Shown here in pieces: positions 22,925 to 34,058 of a stretch of DNA of 64,000 nt (position 1 is the first letter of the stretch; the number at the start of each line of letters is the position of its first letter). The DNA is from Melanocharis versteri (taxonomy: Eukaryota > Chordata > Aves > Passeriformes > Melanocharitidae): NCBI GenBank assembly GCA_013397845.1, contig VZTG01006794.1, positions 1 through 64,000 of the forward strand, read 5' to 3'. The translations under genes and the position numbers were made by a program. The notes under the pieces were generated by a model. The model worked only from the letters and a program-made list of their open reading frames with translations. It made no database searches and was not told where the DNA came from.

Positions 22925-25614
22925 TCAAGGGCCATCTGGGAGACCCCAGGACGAGCTGGGATTGTTCACCCCACAGTAAGATATCCAGGGGGAAAGAATT
23001 GCCCAGGTGGACTCAGATAACCATTGGTGCCAGATTGCTTCTATTTGGGGCTCCTCCTGCTCCCACAGGCGTCAGAGTCCCCCCTGGAGCCAGAGCATTG
23101 CACCCAGAGGGCTGTCATCAACTGGCACACAGCAAAGCCATTCCAGCTAATGAATCCCCTCCAGAATCTGAATTAGCATCTCTCGGTAATAGCAAATCGC
23201 TCCTGATTTCTGATTGCTTATAAATAACCTACCAGTGACCTCAGGAGCTTTCAGACAAGGCTCAGGAGCCCCAGCAAGCTGCCGAATTCCCCTTCATCCC
23301 ATGGGAATCGCTGGTCCCTGGACACAACTCAGTCAGGCTGGATTCTCAGCCAGCAGCAACTCCCTTGTTCCTGGCAAGAGGGAAAACAAGACCTTTTTAA
23401 TCCCCAGGAGGCTGGCGGGAATATTTATGGCACTACCTAATAATTAAACTATTTATGATCTATCCCAGCTTCCTCTTCCATACAGTTGACAGCTCTTTAC
23501 AGGCTGACAAGTTAAATGAATGTCACAGATCCAGCGCTCTGCTACATTTACATCGTGGCACCTCCTGGGTGGGCAGCAAAGGGCAACGAGCATCATCCAG
23601 GACTGACCTCCCACACCACTTCCTCCCTGTTCACAGATAATCAGGCTTGTTGTTAAAACCTTTTCATTTCTCTACCTGCTCCCTTGATTTAATTCCCTCA
23701 TTTGATTCTAAAAAATCTGCTTTTGGAAGTCTTTTTATGTAAAAAGTGAAGTTAAATTCTCTTCTGTTCAGTGAGATGTTTCCCCATGCAAAAATAATTG
23801 ATCCTTTTATATTTAAAGGGACTGAGGGGCACTGCTTCAAGAAAGGCTGGGAGATGACAAGCATGTCAAAAAAAGTCACCTTTTAAAGCTTGTATTTAGT
23901 AGTCCCTGGCACTGCAACACAATCTGCCACCCAAAGGTACAGAACTGTTTCATCAATGTGCATTAATGAGGCTCCACATCCTGCTGGGACCCCCAGTTTC
24001 TACATCATAACACAGGCCTGGGCTTCACTTGGGTCTTCTCTGCTTACCCAACATTACCAGTGGTTTTTTTTACTAAACCAGTCTCTGCAACTGGATTCCT
24101 TTTGTTTTATAAAAGGCAGTAAAACAGTACCACAAAATCTCACTCTGTAATTACGGAAGCACTCGACTATTAATCACGGCCTAATTGTTTTGTACCTTTT
24201 GTCAAGTCCTGAACTACTCAGACTGTGATAATTCTTGTCATTAGTGTCTGAACCTTGGGGCAATCTTACTCTTACATCTTAACATTTGCACTCTGTCACT
24301 AGAGAATGGCATCAAATATGCGGAACAGGAGCCAGGGTGGAAATGAAAGGCCTTGTTGGAATCGTGAGTGTTCTAATCAGAGTTAACGACCTCCCTCCCA
24401 CCGCAGTGGAGGACTCCAGAGCTGGGATTGGCATCTCTTTCCACAGGGGTGCTTATCAGAGTAGCACCTGGGCTTCCTCTCCCCCAAAATATTGTATTGT
24501 CCATCCGCCAGCACCAGCCCATGCGCAGGAGGGCGGAAAAGGGTACCCACACCCCGCTGCAGCACTGAGGGAGAAGCACCACCCCAAAATAAGAGCATTT
24601 CAATTGTGCTGACCCGGGGTACATCCAGACCGAGGTATAGCACTAGGTGAGCACTGAGGCAGAGCGGGTGAGCTGGTACCCAGGACACACAGATGTCTCG
24701 TGGTGGCTCATTTCAAGAGCCACAGAGTCAAATGCCAAGTAATTCCAGCTCCCTGGGAAGGCCTGTTATCTATCTGATTCCACTTCTTTTGATGTAGTGT
24801 CTTTCATACGCTGTTGATCAGAACAATTTACAGCCAGAGAGGAAAATAACAAGTTCAGGCTTCGGTGAATTGCATCCAGCAGCCCTCTGGAAGAGCAGCA
24901 GAGCTTTTTATCCAGCGCTTGTCACATTTTTGCAATAGTTGGGTAATGCATCTCAGCCGTGTGGCTGCACAGACCACTCCATCCACAGAAACTCAGCTCC
25001 CAGATGAGGCAGGATTTCTGCCTGTTAAAATGTGCAAATGGTAATACTCTGGAACTGAAGCTGGCAGCAGCTTGTTTCAAATGCACGGGGCTAAACACCC
25101 AGCTCTGGGCTGACAAGGGCTCTGCATCTGATTAGAAAACTGCTGTCAGTGCTCACAATGTGCTCCAGGCTCCATCCACAGAGCTCGGAGACACAGAGAG
25201 GGCATCTGTGCACAAACACTCAGCAGGTCCACATTACAGAGGTTGGGACGTGTGGTCCAAGCTTGTCTCCTGCTCATCAGTGGTCCAGCACCTCCTTCCA
25301 GGGCAGGACAGCGTCCAGTAGTTATTCAGCTGCCCATAGGCATCACAAACGTTGGGCTGGGCACATTCAAGGAGGAAAGAGAAGGTGCCTGAGAGTCAGC
25401 AAAGAGGTGGGAAGGGGACAGCTCTACAGATTCCTTCTTCCCAGGCCACAACATCACACCTTCTTTGCTCTTAAGATGACAAAAGGAAATATTCAGGTAA
25501 GAGTTAGGCACTCTTTCATCCCTAATCCAGCCCCAGCCACTTTCATCACCCTGCTCACCCTGCTGACCTCTGCCTCAACCCTCTCCTCCACAGCAGCTCT
25601 CCCATTTATCACCC
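22925..25614. other. Unique non-coding stretch
   Basis: No gene is recognised. AT-rich segments at 23130-23250 and 23640-23900 have TAAT-containing motifs but no repeat identity I can name. Confidence 0.5.
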
Positions 25615-25835
25615 TTTTCCCGCTCCAAACCCAACGCGACCCCTCCACGCTCCATCTCCCGGCTCAGCGCATGCGTTGAGTTATTCAGGAAGCTTTAAGG
25701 TCACAATGTTCTCATCTAATTCCACTTTCTGTAGACAAGAGCCATCTGTAAACCCAGAGCTCTCCACAGGAGCCCGGTGTCCTCGCAGACCCCGAGCCAT
25801 CGTGTCAGCGATAAAGGACGTCACCGACGTCTGAA
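25615..25835. promoter_or_regulatory. CpG-rich patch with NRF1-like and GACGTC motifs
   Basis: Roughly fifteen CpGs in about 220 bp by eye, in a region otherwise CpG-poor. It contains gcgcatgcg (25667-25675), which matches the core of the NRF1 recognition palindrome, and two gacgtc hexamers at 25817-25822 and 25826-25831 spaced 9 bp apart, similar to CREB/ATF half-elements. Such motifs cluster in vertebrate promoters. No transcript or first exon can be shown from sequence alone. Confidence 0.35.
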
Positions 25836-26017
25836 AATCTTTGCTTTTGCAACTTCACCCACTCTTCCCAGGAACATATTTGCAGTCGCCCTGTATTTAA
25901 TCTTCCTTTCTCTAAAGCAATAGGCAGTGGCTTTTATCAGAGAAATCTGCAGGGCATGTATGGTCAATGGCTTCCTAATAACGTTTTTAGCATTATGTTC
26001 CCAAAGGCTCATGTAAC

Positions 26018-26070
26018 AGAAAAAAAATTAAACAAAATAAAAAGAGAGGAAAAAACAGAGCAAAACAAAT
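26018..26070 (+). repeat. A-rich low-complexity tract
   Basis: A-rich with scattered t, g and c (gaaaaaaaattaaacaaaat and onward). There is no fixed repeat unit. Confidence 0.6.
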
Positions 26071-26294
26071 GGCTTGTGCATGGTTCTCCTGAAATTGTTT
26101 AATAATCCACTGAGTGAAAAGCACCGCAGGGGAGAGGCAGGAGCAGCACTCCCAATTACACCCTCTATGGCCTAATAAACCAGAAAAATGTGGTGATTGC
26201 TGGTAGTTGCCAAATCCTAATGCTCCTTAACTGCCTGTATTTACCGTGTTTGGTTCTTACTGTGGTTTGAGTGCAACCCCTGCCTCACAAAACT

Positions 26295-26310
26295 CAGGTG
26301 AAATCACCTG
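26295..26310. promoter_or_regulatory. Palindromic pair of CAGGTG/CACCTG E-boxes
   Basis: caggtga-aa-tcacctg is a perfect 7-bp inverted repeat with a 2-base centre, so two CAGGTG E-boxes face each other. CAGGTG/CACCTG is the preferred core of Snail, ZEB and E2A proteins, and ZEB proteins favour paired sites. A role is inferred from the motif alone. Confidence 0.35.
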
Positions 26311-29300
26311 GGAAAGTTAATTCCTCCCATCCCACAATTCCCATATGGCCTTTCTGTTCCTGACAGGAGGGTTCACAGAAATAGAAGGCTGAGCTCAAGC
26401 TCCCGAGATTTTGTCGAATGAAAATCCTAATCTTTCCCATATTGGTGAAATTTGGAGCTTGGCCTGTGCTGACTCAGCTCACAAACACCTCAAGCGAGGA
26501 TAGAGTTATGGTAGGCCGAGATGTTTCCAGCAAACCCCCAAAAAATGAAATTACCCAAAACTGGAAAAGGACCACTGGGACAGGTGTGATTCCCACCACA
26601 GGGGCTCCAATCCAACTCCAAAAGGACCCAAACTTCGTGGCAGGAGCATTGCTACAGCCACAATAGCTCAGCGAGTGCAAGGCTCTTTGCAGGCCGGGAC
26701 AGCGAGACCCAAAGATTTCGCTGTCATTTTATGGGGCCTGGAGAGAACATTGAAATTTTCATTGCTCTTTTGATTCATAGCACAGCTTCCATGGGAAGGC
26801 CATGCAGCAATGCACCAATAAAGTTTATTTCAGCAGATTTCTCCCTTGATTACTATAAAACTCCTGCAGACACTCACAACTGTCCACACCCCATGTCCTG
26901 GGACCACTTCTGCCCACGTTTCACAACTCTTAATGTTTCAAATATTTCAAGTTTAGCATCCCTTAGCCTGGAATCAGAGATAAGAGTCTAAGGAATAATG
27001 TAGAAAAAAAGTCAATTTGTTGGAGAACAACTTTAAGCTTTCCTTGGCAAGGAGTTATCTGTTCTTACTGAGAGAATCAGGCACAGTGTTACATGGACCT
27101 TTTAGGAAAATTAAAATGCTATTGCTACTCCAACTCCACTGAAAGCCAACACCATCATTCACTAATAAGCTTAAGGGATTTCACCATTTCATTGCAATTC
27201 CCTCAGTATCTGGACATTACCCTGGTCTCAGTCACAGGTACATGTCAGAGTAGGGAGAAGGGTAAAATTGATTTGCAAATTGAATGAAAGCCCAGAAATA
27301 TGTTAGGAATATCTCCCCCAGGCCAGGCTGCTAGCAATGCTCAGGAGAGGAGCCTCCTCTGTCCCTGTTTCCCACTCTGCCCACTTAATCAGCTCTTCAC
27401 CACTGTGTGCCAGTGGGGACATCTCATGAAAAATGGTACTTATTTGTTTCAGTCTGCTCTGGCTTTGCACCTCTCCCCACATGAGACCACGGGGATGATG
27501 TCTTGCTTTCCTCCCCAGAGCCACTGCAGATGGGAAAAGGACACAGGAAAACTGATTTTCCATGGAACATAACTTGTTTTTACGGTATATGTTACAGTCA
27601 CCCCAGAGAGGGAGTAAACCACTTTCTTCAGTGAAAAGGAATTAGGAAAAAAGCATCTGTATTACAACCACAAAATTTTGTTCTATACAGCCAGGAACAG
27701 CAGAAATTCCCCATCACCACCTGGATTTAGGAAAGAAGACAGCACAGAAGAGCACAGACCCATTTTTACCAGCAACTGCCCAACTCCCAGGGCTGCCCCA
27801 TGGTCCAGCACCCCGCCAAGGGATGCAGTCCTGCTCGGGCAGGATCCATCCCACACACATTTCTGAACTAGGAGTGAGGCCTGAGAGTCCAGACCAGCGC
27901 CTCATTTGTCCATGGGAAATTTTTCCAGCTGTCTTTCTCCACAGAGCCACCCCACATCACACAACAGTCTGTCTCTTTCACCAGAGGAGAGCAGAACAAA
28001 CAGATGAGGATAATCCCTTCCCCGCCTGTTGCTGAGGAAGCAAATCTCCTTTCTGGGGAGTTTTACCAGCTTGTTTTCCAGTTGTTATAAAAATGGTAAT
28101 GATGATAAATTGCCTGGGTTTGATGAGGTTTGCAAGGAGCTCCACAAGCCCCCTCCAGGCTGCAGCACAGCGTTCCTCATCCAGGAGCAAAGGAGGTTTC
28201 ATCTCCTGTTTGTGGATAAGCTGGAAACAGGAGGAGTTCCTCCTTAAATCTGTGAGATTTGAGGGCTTTCTTGTCCTTGCAGAAAGTCACCTCAGTGGGA
28301 CTTTCCTTCATCCCTTGATGGTCTCATGGAAAAACTGCCTCCACGAAAGATAAGAACCTCAGTGAGTCCCACCTTTTTGTGTTCCCCTCAAGCTTTGCTT
28401 CCACCTTCTTCAGAAACACCGGCCTGCCCCAACTGCCCACAGACCTGAGCAGGGGAATGGCTTTTTATAAACAGCCCCTGACTGGAACCTCTGCAGCCTG
28501 GGGCTCTCATTAGGGGCTGGGAGCTGCCAGCACAGGGGCAAACCAGGGTGAGGTACATCCCAGAGCCAGTGGATGGTGCAGAGGAAACCACTGCAGGGAA
28601 GGTGAGACGCTGGGCTTCCTGCACAGCCCCTCCCTCTGCAGTGCTGGGGAGCCCAGCAGCACGGGCATCCAGGAGCCTGCTGTGGACCACCCTCCTTCTC
28701 CAATTTTTCCACCCTCCTCCTTCTCCTCAGCCCTTTCCCCAGACTCAGATAAGGCTCAGGGCTCCCCTTGGGGCAGACACAGCTGTCCAAGAAAGCAATT
28801 TCACGTTTGGATGTGACGGGAGATGCCCTCTGGATTGACGCCTGCAGCTCAGGCCGTGCTGTGTCTCAGATGTGGCTCCTACAGACGCACAGCTGATGCC
28901 TTCTGTTTGCTCCTGCCACTCACTAAACATCCCCAAATACTTCTCTGTCATCAGTTCACCCTGAGGTCCAGACTGACCGAGGTCAGTGACACACAGGGAG
29001 GTGGAGCAGGCCCAGGAGGCTCCTCCACGCTCATCCCTGTGAGCTGTGTCCGTGCTGGACAGCTCTGCCTTCCTCCACACAGCAACTCTGGGCTTTCACT
29101 GGGGTTCACTCTGCCCAGAGGGGTCCCCAGGCAAAGCCCCAGCCCCAGCATAAGCACAGCAGGGCTCAAATCTGTCTTGAGCTCACAGCCAGGAGCACAA
29201 CACGTTGGCTTTTACAATTTCCCAGCTTCTGGCAATTTGCCTGCGAGGTGCAGGACGAGTTATCAGCACTCACAGATAACCAGGCAGTTTCCTTTCGCCA

Positions 29301-29553
29301 CAGTAATTGCTCAGAGGGATCAGAACCTTAATTGAATATCTGCTCTTCTCCACGCAGGTGTAAACCAGAGGGGTTTGGGGTTGTTTTGCCTTTTTTAAAT
29401 AAGGACTTCTCATGATCTGGCAAACATTAAAGTCTGCTGAGCATCTCTTGTCACTTCCAAGACGCCTCCGGACTCGAAGCAGGACAGATCCTGCAGGATG
29501 CTCCCACCCACCAGTGCCTGGGCATGCAAATTGCAGGACAGAGCAGAGAGCTT

Positions 29554-29580
29554 GCCTAATTAGCTAATTCTGCTAATTTA
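29554..29580. promoter_or_regulatory. Cluster of TAAT/ATTA motifs
   Basis: cctaattagctaattctgct followed by aattt. Three TAAT-type cores lie in 27 bases, of the kind bound by homeodomain factors. A closely similar ctaattagcta string occurs at 2573-2583. AT-rich motifs like this are common by chance, so this is only a candidate. Confidence 0.2.
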
Positions 29581-30225
29581 AAACATCTCAGCAAGGCATA
29601 CAATAACATGCAATTTGACCTGCCCTCACTTCAGTGAGTCATCTTGTGGATTCATCGATTGGTTTTTCAGGATGATATAGAATAAGAACGACTGGAGACA
29701 AACAGGAGGCATATTCCCTCCAAAGAAGGAATTCCCCAACAGGGCAGCACCTCCAGCTTGAGGTGTGGGGCACCCCAGGATGCTGTCAGGGACTCCCAGG
29801 GTCCTGCTGTTTTCAGCAAAATACACTTGGCTGCTGCCTTAAACACTAATGGGATTTGAGACTTTGGAAAAACAAGTGAGCTGAGATGAAAATCTCTTTT
29901 TTGATGTCTCTCTGCTGACTTGTGACCTCCTTATTTCCATCTCGGACATATTCTGGCACTGCTTCAAACGGCAGTTGTTTCACATTGTCCCTGCAGCATG
30001 CAGGTACCTCAGCAGGAAGGATCCCACAGGAATGTCCAGCACTAATTGGAGATACGGTTAATGCTGGTCAGACTGCTGGACTTTAGACAGGACTGCTACA
30101 AACCAGCCACAGGAGGCTTTTCCTATTGTTATCTATCTCTTCTATCTCCTGTTTCCTCAAGAACCACGTGGATAAGCTCTGGCTATTTATTTAGTGAAAG
30201 CAGCAATAAATAAATATATTCATGT

Positions 30226-30243
30226 AGCAGCAGCAGCAGCAGC
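30226..30243 (+). repeat. (AGC)6 trinucleotide microsatellite
   Basis: Six perfect AGC units. It is non-coding as far as can be seen and may vary in length between individuals. Confidence 0.9.
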
Positions 30244-31701
30244 TGAGATGATGAAGCACATCTGCACAAGCTGAAGCTCCTGCCAGGAGCTGAGTCCCTC
30301 TTGCAGCAGCTGGAGAAGGAAAAGGGAGGTTGGGGAGCAAACACAGAGCTGGTGTGCACAGCTGGAGCGTGGGCAAATCACCCAAATCACCAACTGACCT
30401 TTTGAAGAGGTGAAGGATGAAATAAGAAGGAAAAGCCAAACAGAAGGTGATAATTGGTTTATCACTAATTTATCTACAAATCATGTTTCAACTTTAAGTT
30501 ATTTCTTCCAGGGTGAACACTGGACATGGGGGTAATTGTCCACAAAACATCCCCTGATGAGGATTTTCCTTTCAGCTTCGGAGCAGAGCTAACCAACCTC
30601 ATTTCCCATCCATTTTTCTGGCTCTCTCCTGCCCTTGGGTACCTGAGGAACTGACGTCCATGTAGCTTTGTTGGCTGTCACAATAGACATTTGCCCAAGA
30701 GTAAAAGAACACACATTTCATCAACCAGGCTTTCCCTCACCCAGAGGCAGCACTTGATGCTTTTTAACTGCAGTTAAGTAGCAGAAAGACTGAAAAAAAA
30801 CCACTAAAAACCCCACGAGGCAGCCTTGAGCTGGGATCGTGGTGATATCATCCAGCCAAGGAGCAAATCCGAGATCCTGCAGTGATAGCAGAGGCAAAAC
30901 CCAGGAGCCGGCAGCTATCCAAGTGACTGCTTTCATCTGTCTCACAGAGGGCTTGGAATTTAAATCAGGTGTTCCAGCCCGCTCCAGCTCCGGAGCTGTA
31001 ATTGCATCAAAGAGCATCTCACGCCTGCTGCATCAAACACCGAGCATGAAGAACTGCCAAAGGAAAATTAAGGTGGAATTAGAGTCGTAAACCAACGCAC
31101 ATAAAAAGAGCTGAGGCAAGGGCTCACACCTCTCACACATCATACCTGTGTGCTGAGCAGTGTCTCCAGGGATGGATCATTCCCTCAGGCCACCCAGCCC
31201 ATCTCCTTCCCAGCACCAGCTTTTCACATTTATTATAACCATTTCCAGCTTCGCCAGCTCAGACGAGCAACAAGAATCTGGCACAGGTGGGACTGACTGA
31301 GCCTTCTTCCCTCTTGATTTGCCAACTGGTTCCACACAACCGACCCTTTTTCCTTAACATTTCAAGTGTTTCAAATTCTGTGCAAGAAATACCCAGCAAC
31401 TTTCTCACTGTCTGAATAGGAGCATGAGATTCATGTTGGGTTGTTACTTATTTTTGTAGCTTTACAGAAATGTTATTTTATTCACAGATCCGTGTGAAGG
31501 AAAACCTCTCAGAGGGTCAGACCTCACTTGAATGTGTGAAAATATTCACATTGCAGGCTGTTTATCAGCTCTTGTGAAGAAAACACTTTTCTTGTGGTGA
31601 ATCCATCCCTCCCATATCAGCCAGGAGGACTCAGTGCCATTTCACCTAAATTCTTACTGGCTTCAGAAGAAAATCCTTTTTAAAGTAAATTTCATAATTA
31701 A

Positions 31702-31725
31702 TTCTTCTTTCAATTTGAAGAAGAA
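31702..31725. repeat. Inverted repeat, 8-bp arms and 8-base loop
   Basis: ttcttctt-tcaatttg-aagaagaa. The arms are perfectly complementary. They are short and of low complexity, so a chance origin is plausible. Confidence 0.65.
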
Positions 31726-31788
31726 ACAACTGAAAGCTAAGAAAACAGCCACAGCATCTCCTCAGGGCTCCACATCACAAACAGGATC

Positions 31789-31814
31789 TGATTTATCCCA
31801 TTGATTTATCCCAT
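31789..31814 (+). repeat. Perfect two-copy 13-bp tandem repeat
   Basis: tgatttatcccat repeated twice without mismatch, which implies a recent slippage or duplication event. Confidence 0.85.
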
Positions 31815-32325
31815 TGGAAGCTCCCTGCCTGGGAGCACTGCTAGCCAGAAACAACATTTCCACGCGGCAGTCATGGAGGAGATAAAACATTAATGACAGT
31901 CAACAAATCCCATCATTTTTAAGTGTTTTCCATTCCCAACTGCCGCTGCTGGCAGAGGGGAGCATTTGGGGGTGTTTCCAGCTTGTTCATAGTAAATAAA
32001 TCCCTTTCCTCTCCATCTGCCGTGCTGGAGGTGGCACGGTGGGTCCCCCTCTTCCCTGGAGAGCTGGAAACCCCTGAAACACCATCAAAAGCAAGGACAT
32101 GACTCAGGCTGGCTGTGGGTTATAAATATTCCTACCCCAGGAGCAGACACATTAGAGGAAAGCTCAGCCACATCCTCCTCAGTGGAGGCATAAACCTGCC
32201 CTTCACCCCAGAGCGGTGCCAGGAGCAATGTGACCGTCTCAGAAATGTAAATATGCAAAGAAATAATTGGAGAAGCCAGGGACAGAGCAGTCATTCCCAC
32301 CTCCCTGAGGGAAAACCTTGGGAAT

Positions 32326-32452
32326 CCTGGAGAAAAAACGCTCTGGGAAGACCTTAGAGCACCTTCGAGTACCTAGAGGTGCTCCTACCTGGGGAGGGAC
32401 TTTGTACAAGGGCATGGGGTGGCTGTGCTACCAGCAGAAATGGCTTTGACAC
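32326..32452 (+). mobile_element. CR1 LINE fragment, internal 3' region
   Basis: Matches CR1 in order: cctggagaaaaaacgctctg, ggaagaccttagagcacctt, gagtacctagaggtgctcct, ggggagggactttgtacaag, then a poorer segment, ending at aatggctttgacac. It covers the same piece of the element as 9690-9830 but ends before the gaaattcttccctgtgaggg block. Confidence 0.85.
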
Positions 32453-33963
32453 TCCCAGTAACATGGATCCTGCTGTCCTCACCTCTGGGCAGGCTCAAGA
32501 CTGCAGGTTTAGCTGAAGCACCACCATTTCCACAGGGTTCTTCCTTCAGAAGAGCCTCCCTCCATCTCCACACCACTCCTCTGATGCAGAGGGCACTGCT
32601 GGGCTCCCCACAGCCCTCAGCGTTTGATCTGAGCAGCCGGTGGCTTGAGGCAATTAATGCCTCCATGTGAGAGCAGCTCTCACTGCTAAGTGCTCTCAGA
32701 GAGGAATAATTTCAGTAAAAAATACAGTGCAAGAAGATTTAACCACAAAATCTTTGAAGAACAAGGCAGAAGACCTTTATCCACCAGGATACACAGTGTT
32801 TGTGCAGCATCTCCGGGAACTGCAGGCTGCTGCATGGAAATTAAATGTCACTCTTTTTTATTGTCTCTTACAGAGACTCAGCAGAAATAAAAAATTTTGA
32901 GGACATAGGGCTGATTAAAAACAACAAACTTTGAGAGCTGCAAAGTTCAGACCTCATTTTATTTCTTGCTATTATTCACACAATTAAAAAAAGGAGGCAA
33001 AAAAAGGAGAGCTCATGCAAGAGGTGGAAAGAGTCCTCGTGCTGTACACCAGGAGCTCCATCTCAGAGCCCTGGGGGCCACAAGGACTTTCTGACAGAGC
33101 AGGCAGAGGAGACCCAGACCTCCTGTAAGGGGTAGCAGAGGGGCAGGACCACAAACCCCATGCCAAGCAACCCAGCCTGGGGCAGCAGGCCAGAGGTGCC
33201 AGCTCTGTCCTGGCTGTGCTTTCCAAAGGCACTTCTCCATCACACAGTGCTTAAACCAACACTGTTTCTTTCCACTGATCCTGCATGGCCCAATCCTCAC
33301 CCCAGTCCCTCTAAAGTCTCCCGAGGAAAAGCAGCAGAGAGGCACAGAGGGTTTTCCAAATGCTGGAGGGACCAGGGCTGTCCCACCCCATCACTGTCCC
33401 AGCTCACACGTGCCCGTCCCGTCTCCCTTCCTCCTCTCCCCGCTCCAAACTGCGACGTGTTTGCAGGGAACTATTTTCTGCAATCTGTCTGCCACTCCAG
33501 AGCCATTAACATCCTCCCACAATTTGGGCTGTCATTTTCCCTAATGATATATTTAAAGAAAATGATACCACAGGCAAAGCATTTCCCGGTGATTATAACA
33601 CATGGCAAGTAACACCACCAGGCGTGAGTCAACCCACCCTGGCTGTGTTTGTGCTCAGCGCTCCAGCTGCTGTCTGCTCCTCCCGGCAGGCATTGCCAAG
33701 AGCCACAGCAACAGCAGGAGACTCCAGCCCCACATCCCATGGAGAGATGCTTCCCCCAAAACCCCACCAAGCTGGGCGGTTTCTGTCCCGTACAAGGCTC
33801 TCCCTGCTCCTGCAGGTGTAACCAGCCTGTATTGCTGAAGGGATGATGCCACAGGATGTAGCTCCAGTGGGATGGGGCTGCAGGGAATTCCTGTGTGTTT
33901 AAACCAGGGCAGGGCTGATGTAGAGGTTTTTATACACAGCTATGACTGGTGCACTTACTGGTC
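32453..33963. other. Unique non-coding stretch
   Basis: No gene is recognised. A short A-rich patch lies near 32984-33006. Several short frames at 33.0-33.85 kb lack protein-like features. Confidence 0.5.
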
Positions 33964-34058
33964 AGACATGGTTTAGTGGTGCTATTCAGCCACGGGATGG
34001 ACTTGATGCTCTTGGAGGTCTTTTCCAACTTCAATGCTTCTATTCTATGGTTCTGTAT
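33964..34058 (+). mobile_element. CR1 LINE tail, second lineage
   Basis: agacatggtttagtggtgct, a gggatggacttgatgctctt block, ggaggtcttttccaacttca, then atgcttctattctatggttc. The gacatggtttagtg block and the ggtcttttccaac tail are those of a different CR1 subfamily from the ccttccaacccaaaccattc copies, and match 50650-50750 in this window. The tail keeps a degenerate ttctat(g) repeat. Confidence 0.8.

Larger units (their letters stand above)
25836..32325. other. Unique non-coding stretch
   Basis: No gene is recognised over about 6.5 kb. Contents worth noting are an A-rich patch (26018-26070), a paired E-box palindrome (26295-26310), a TAAT-rich cluster (29554-29580), an (AGC)6 repeat (30226-30243), an inverted repeat (31702-31725) and a 13-bp tandem repeat (31789-31814). 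Confidence 0.5.
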
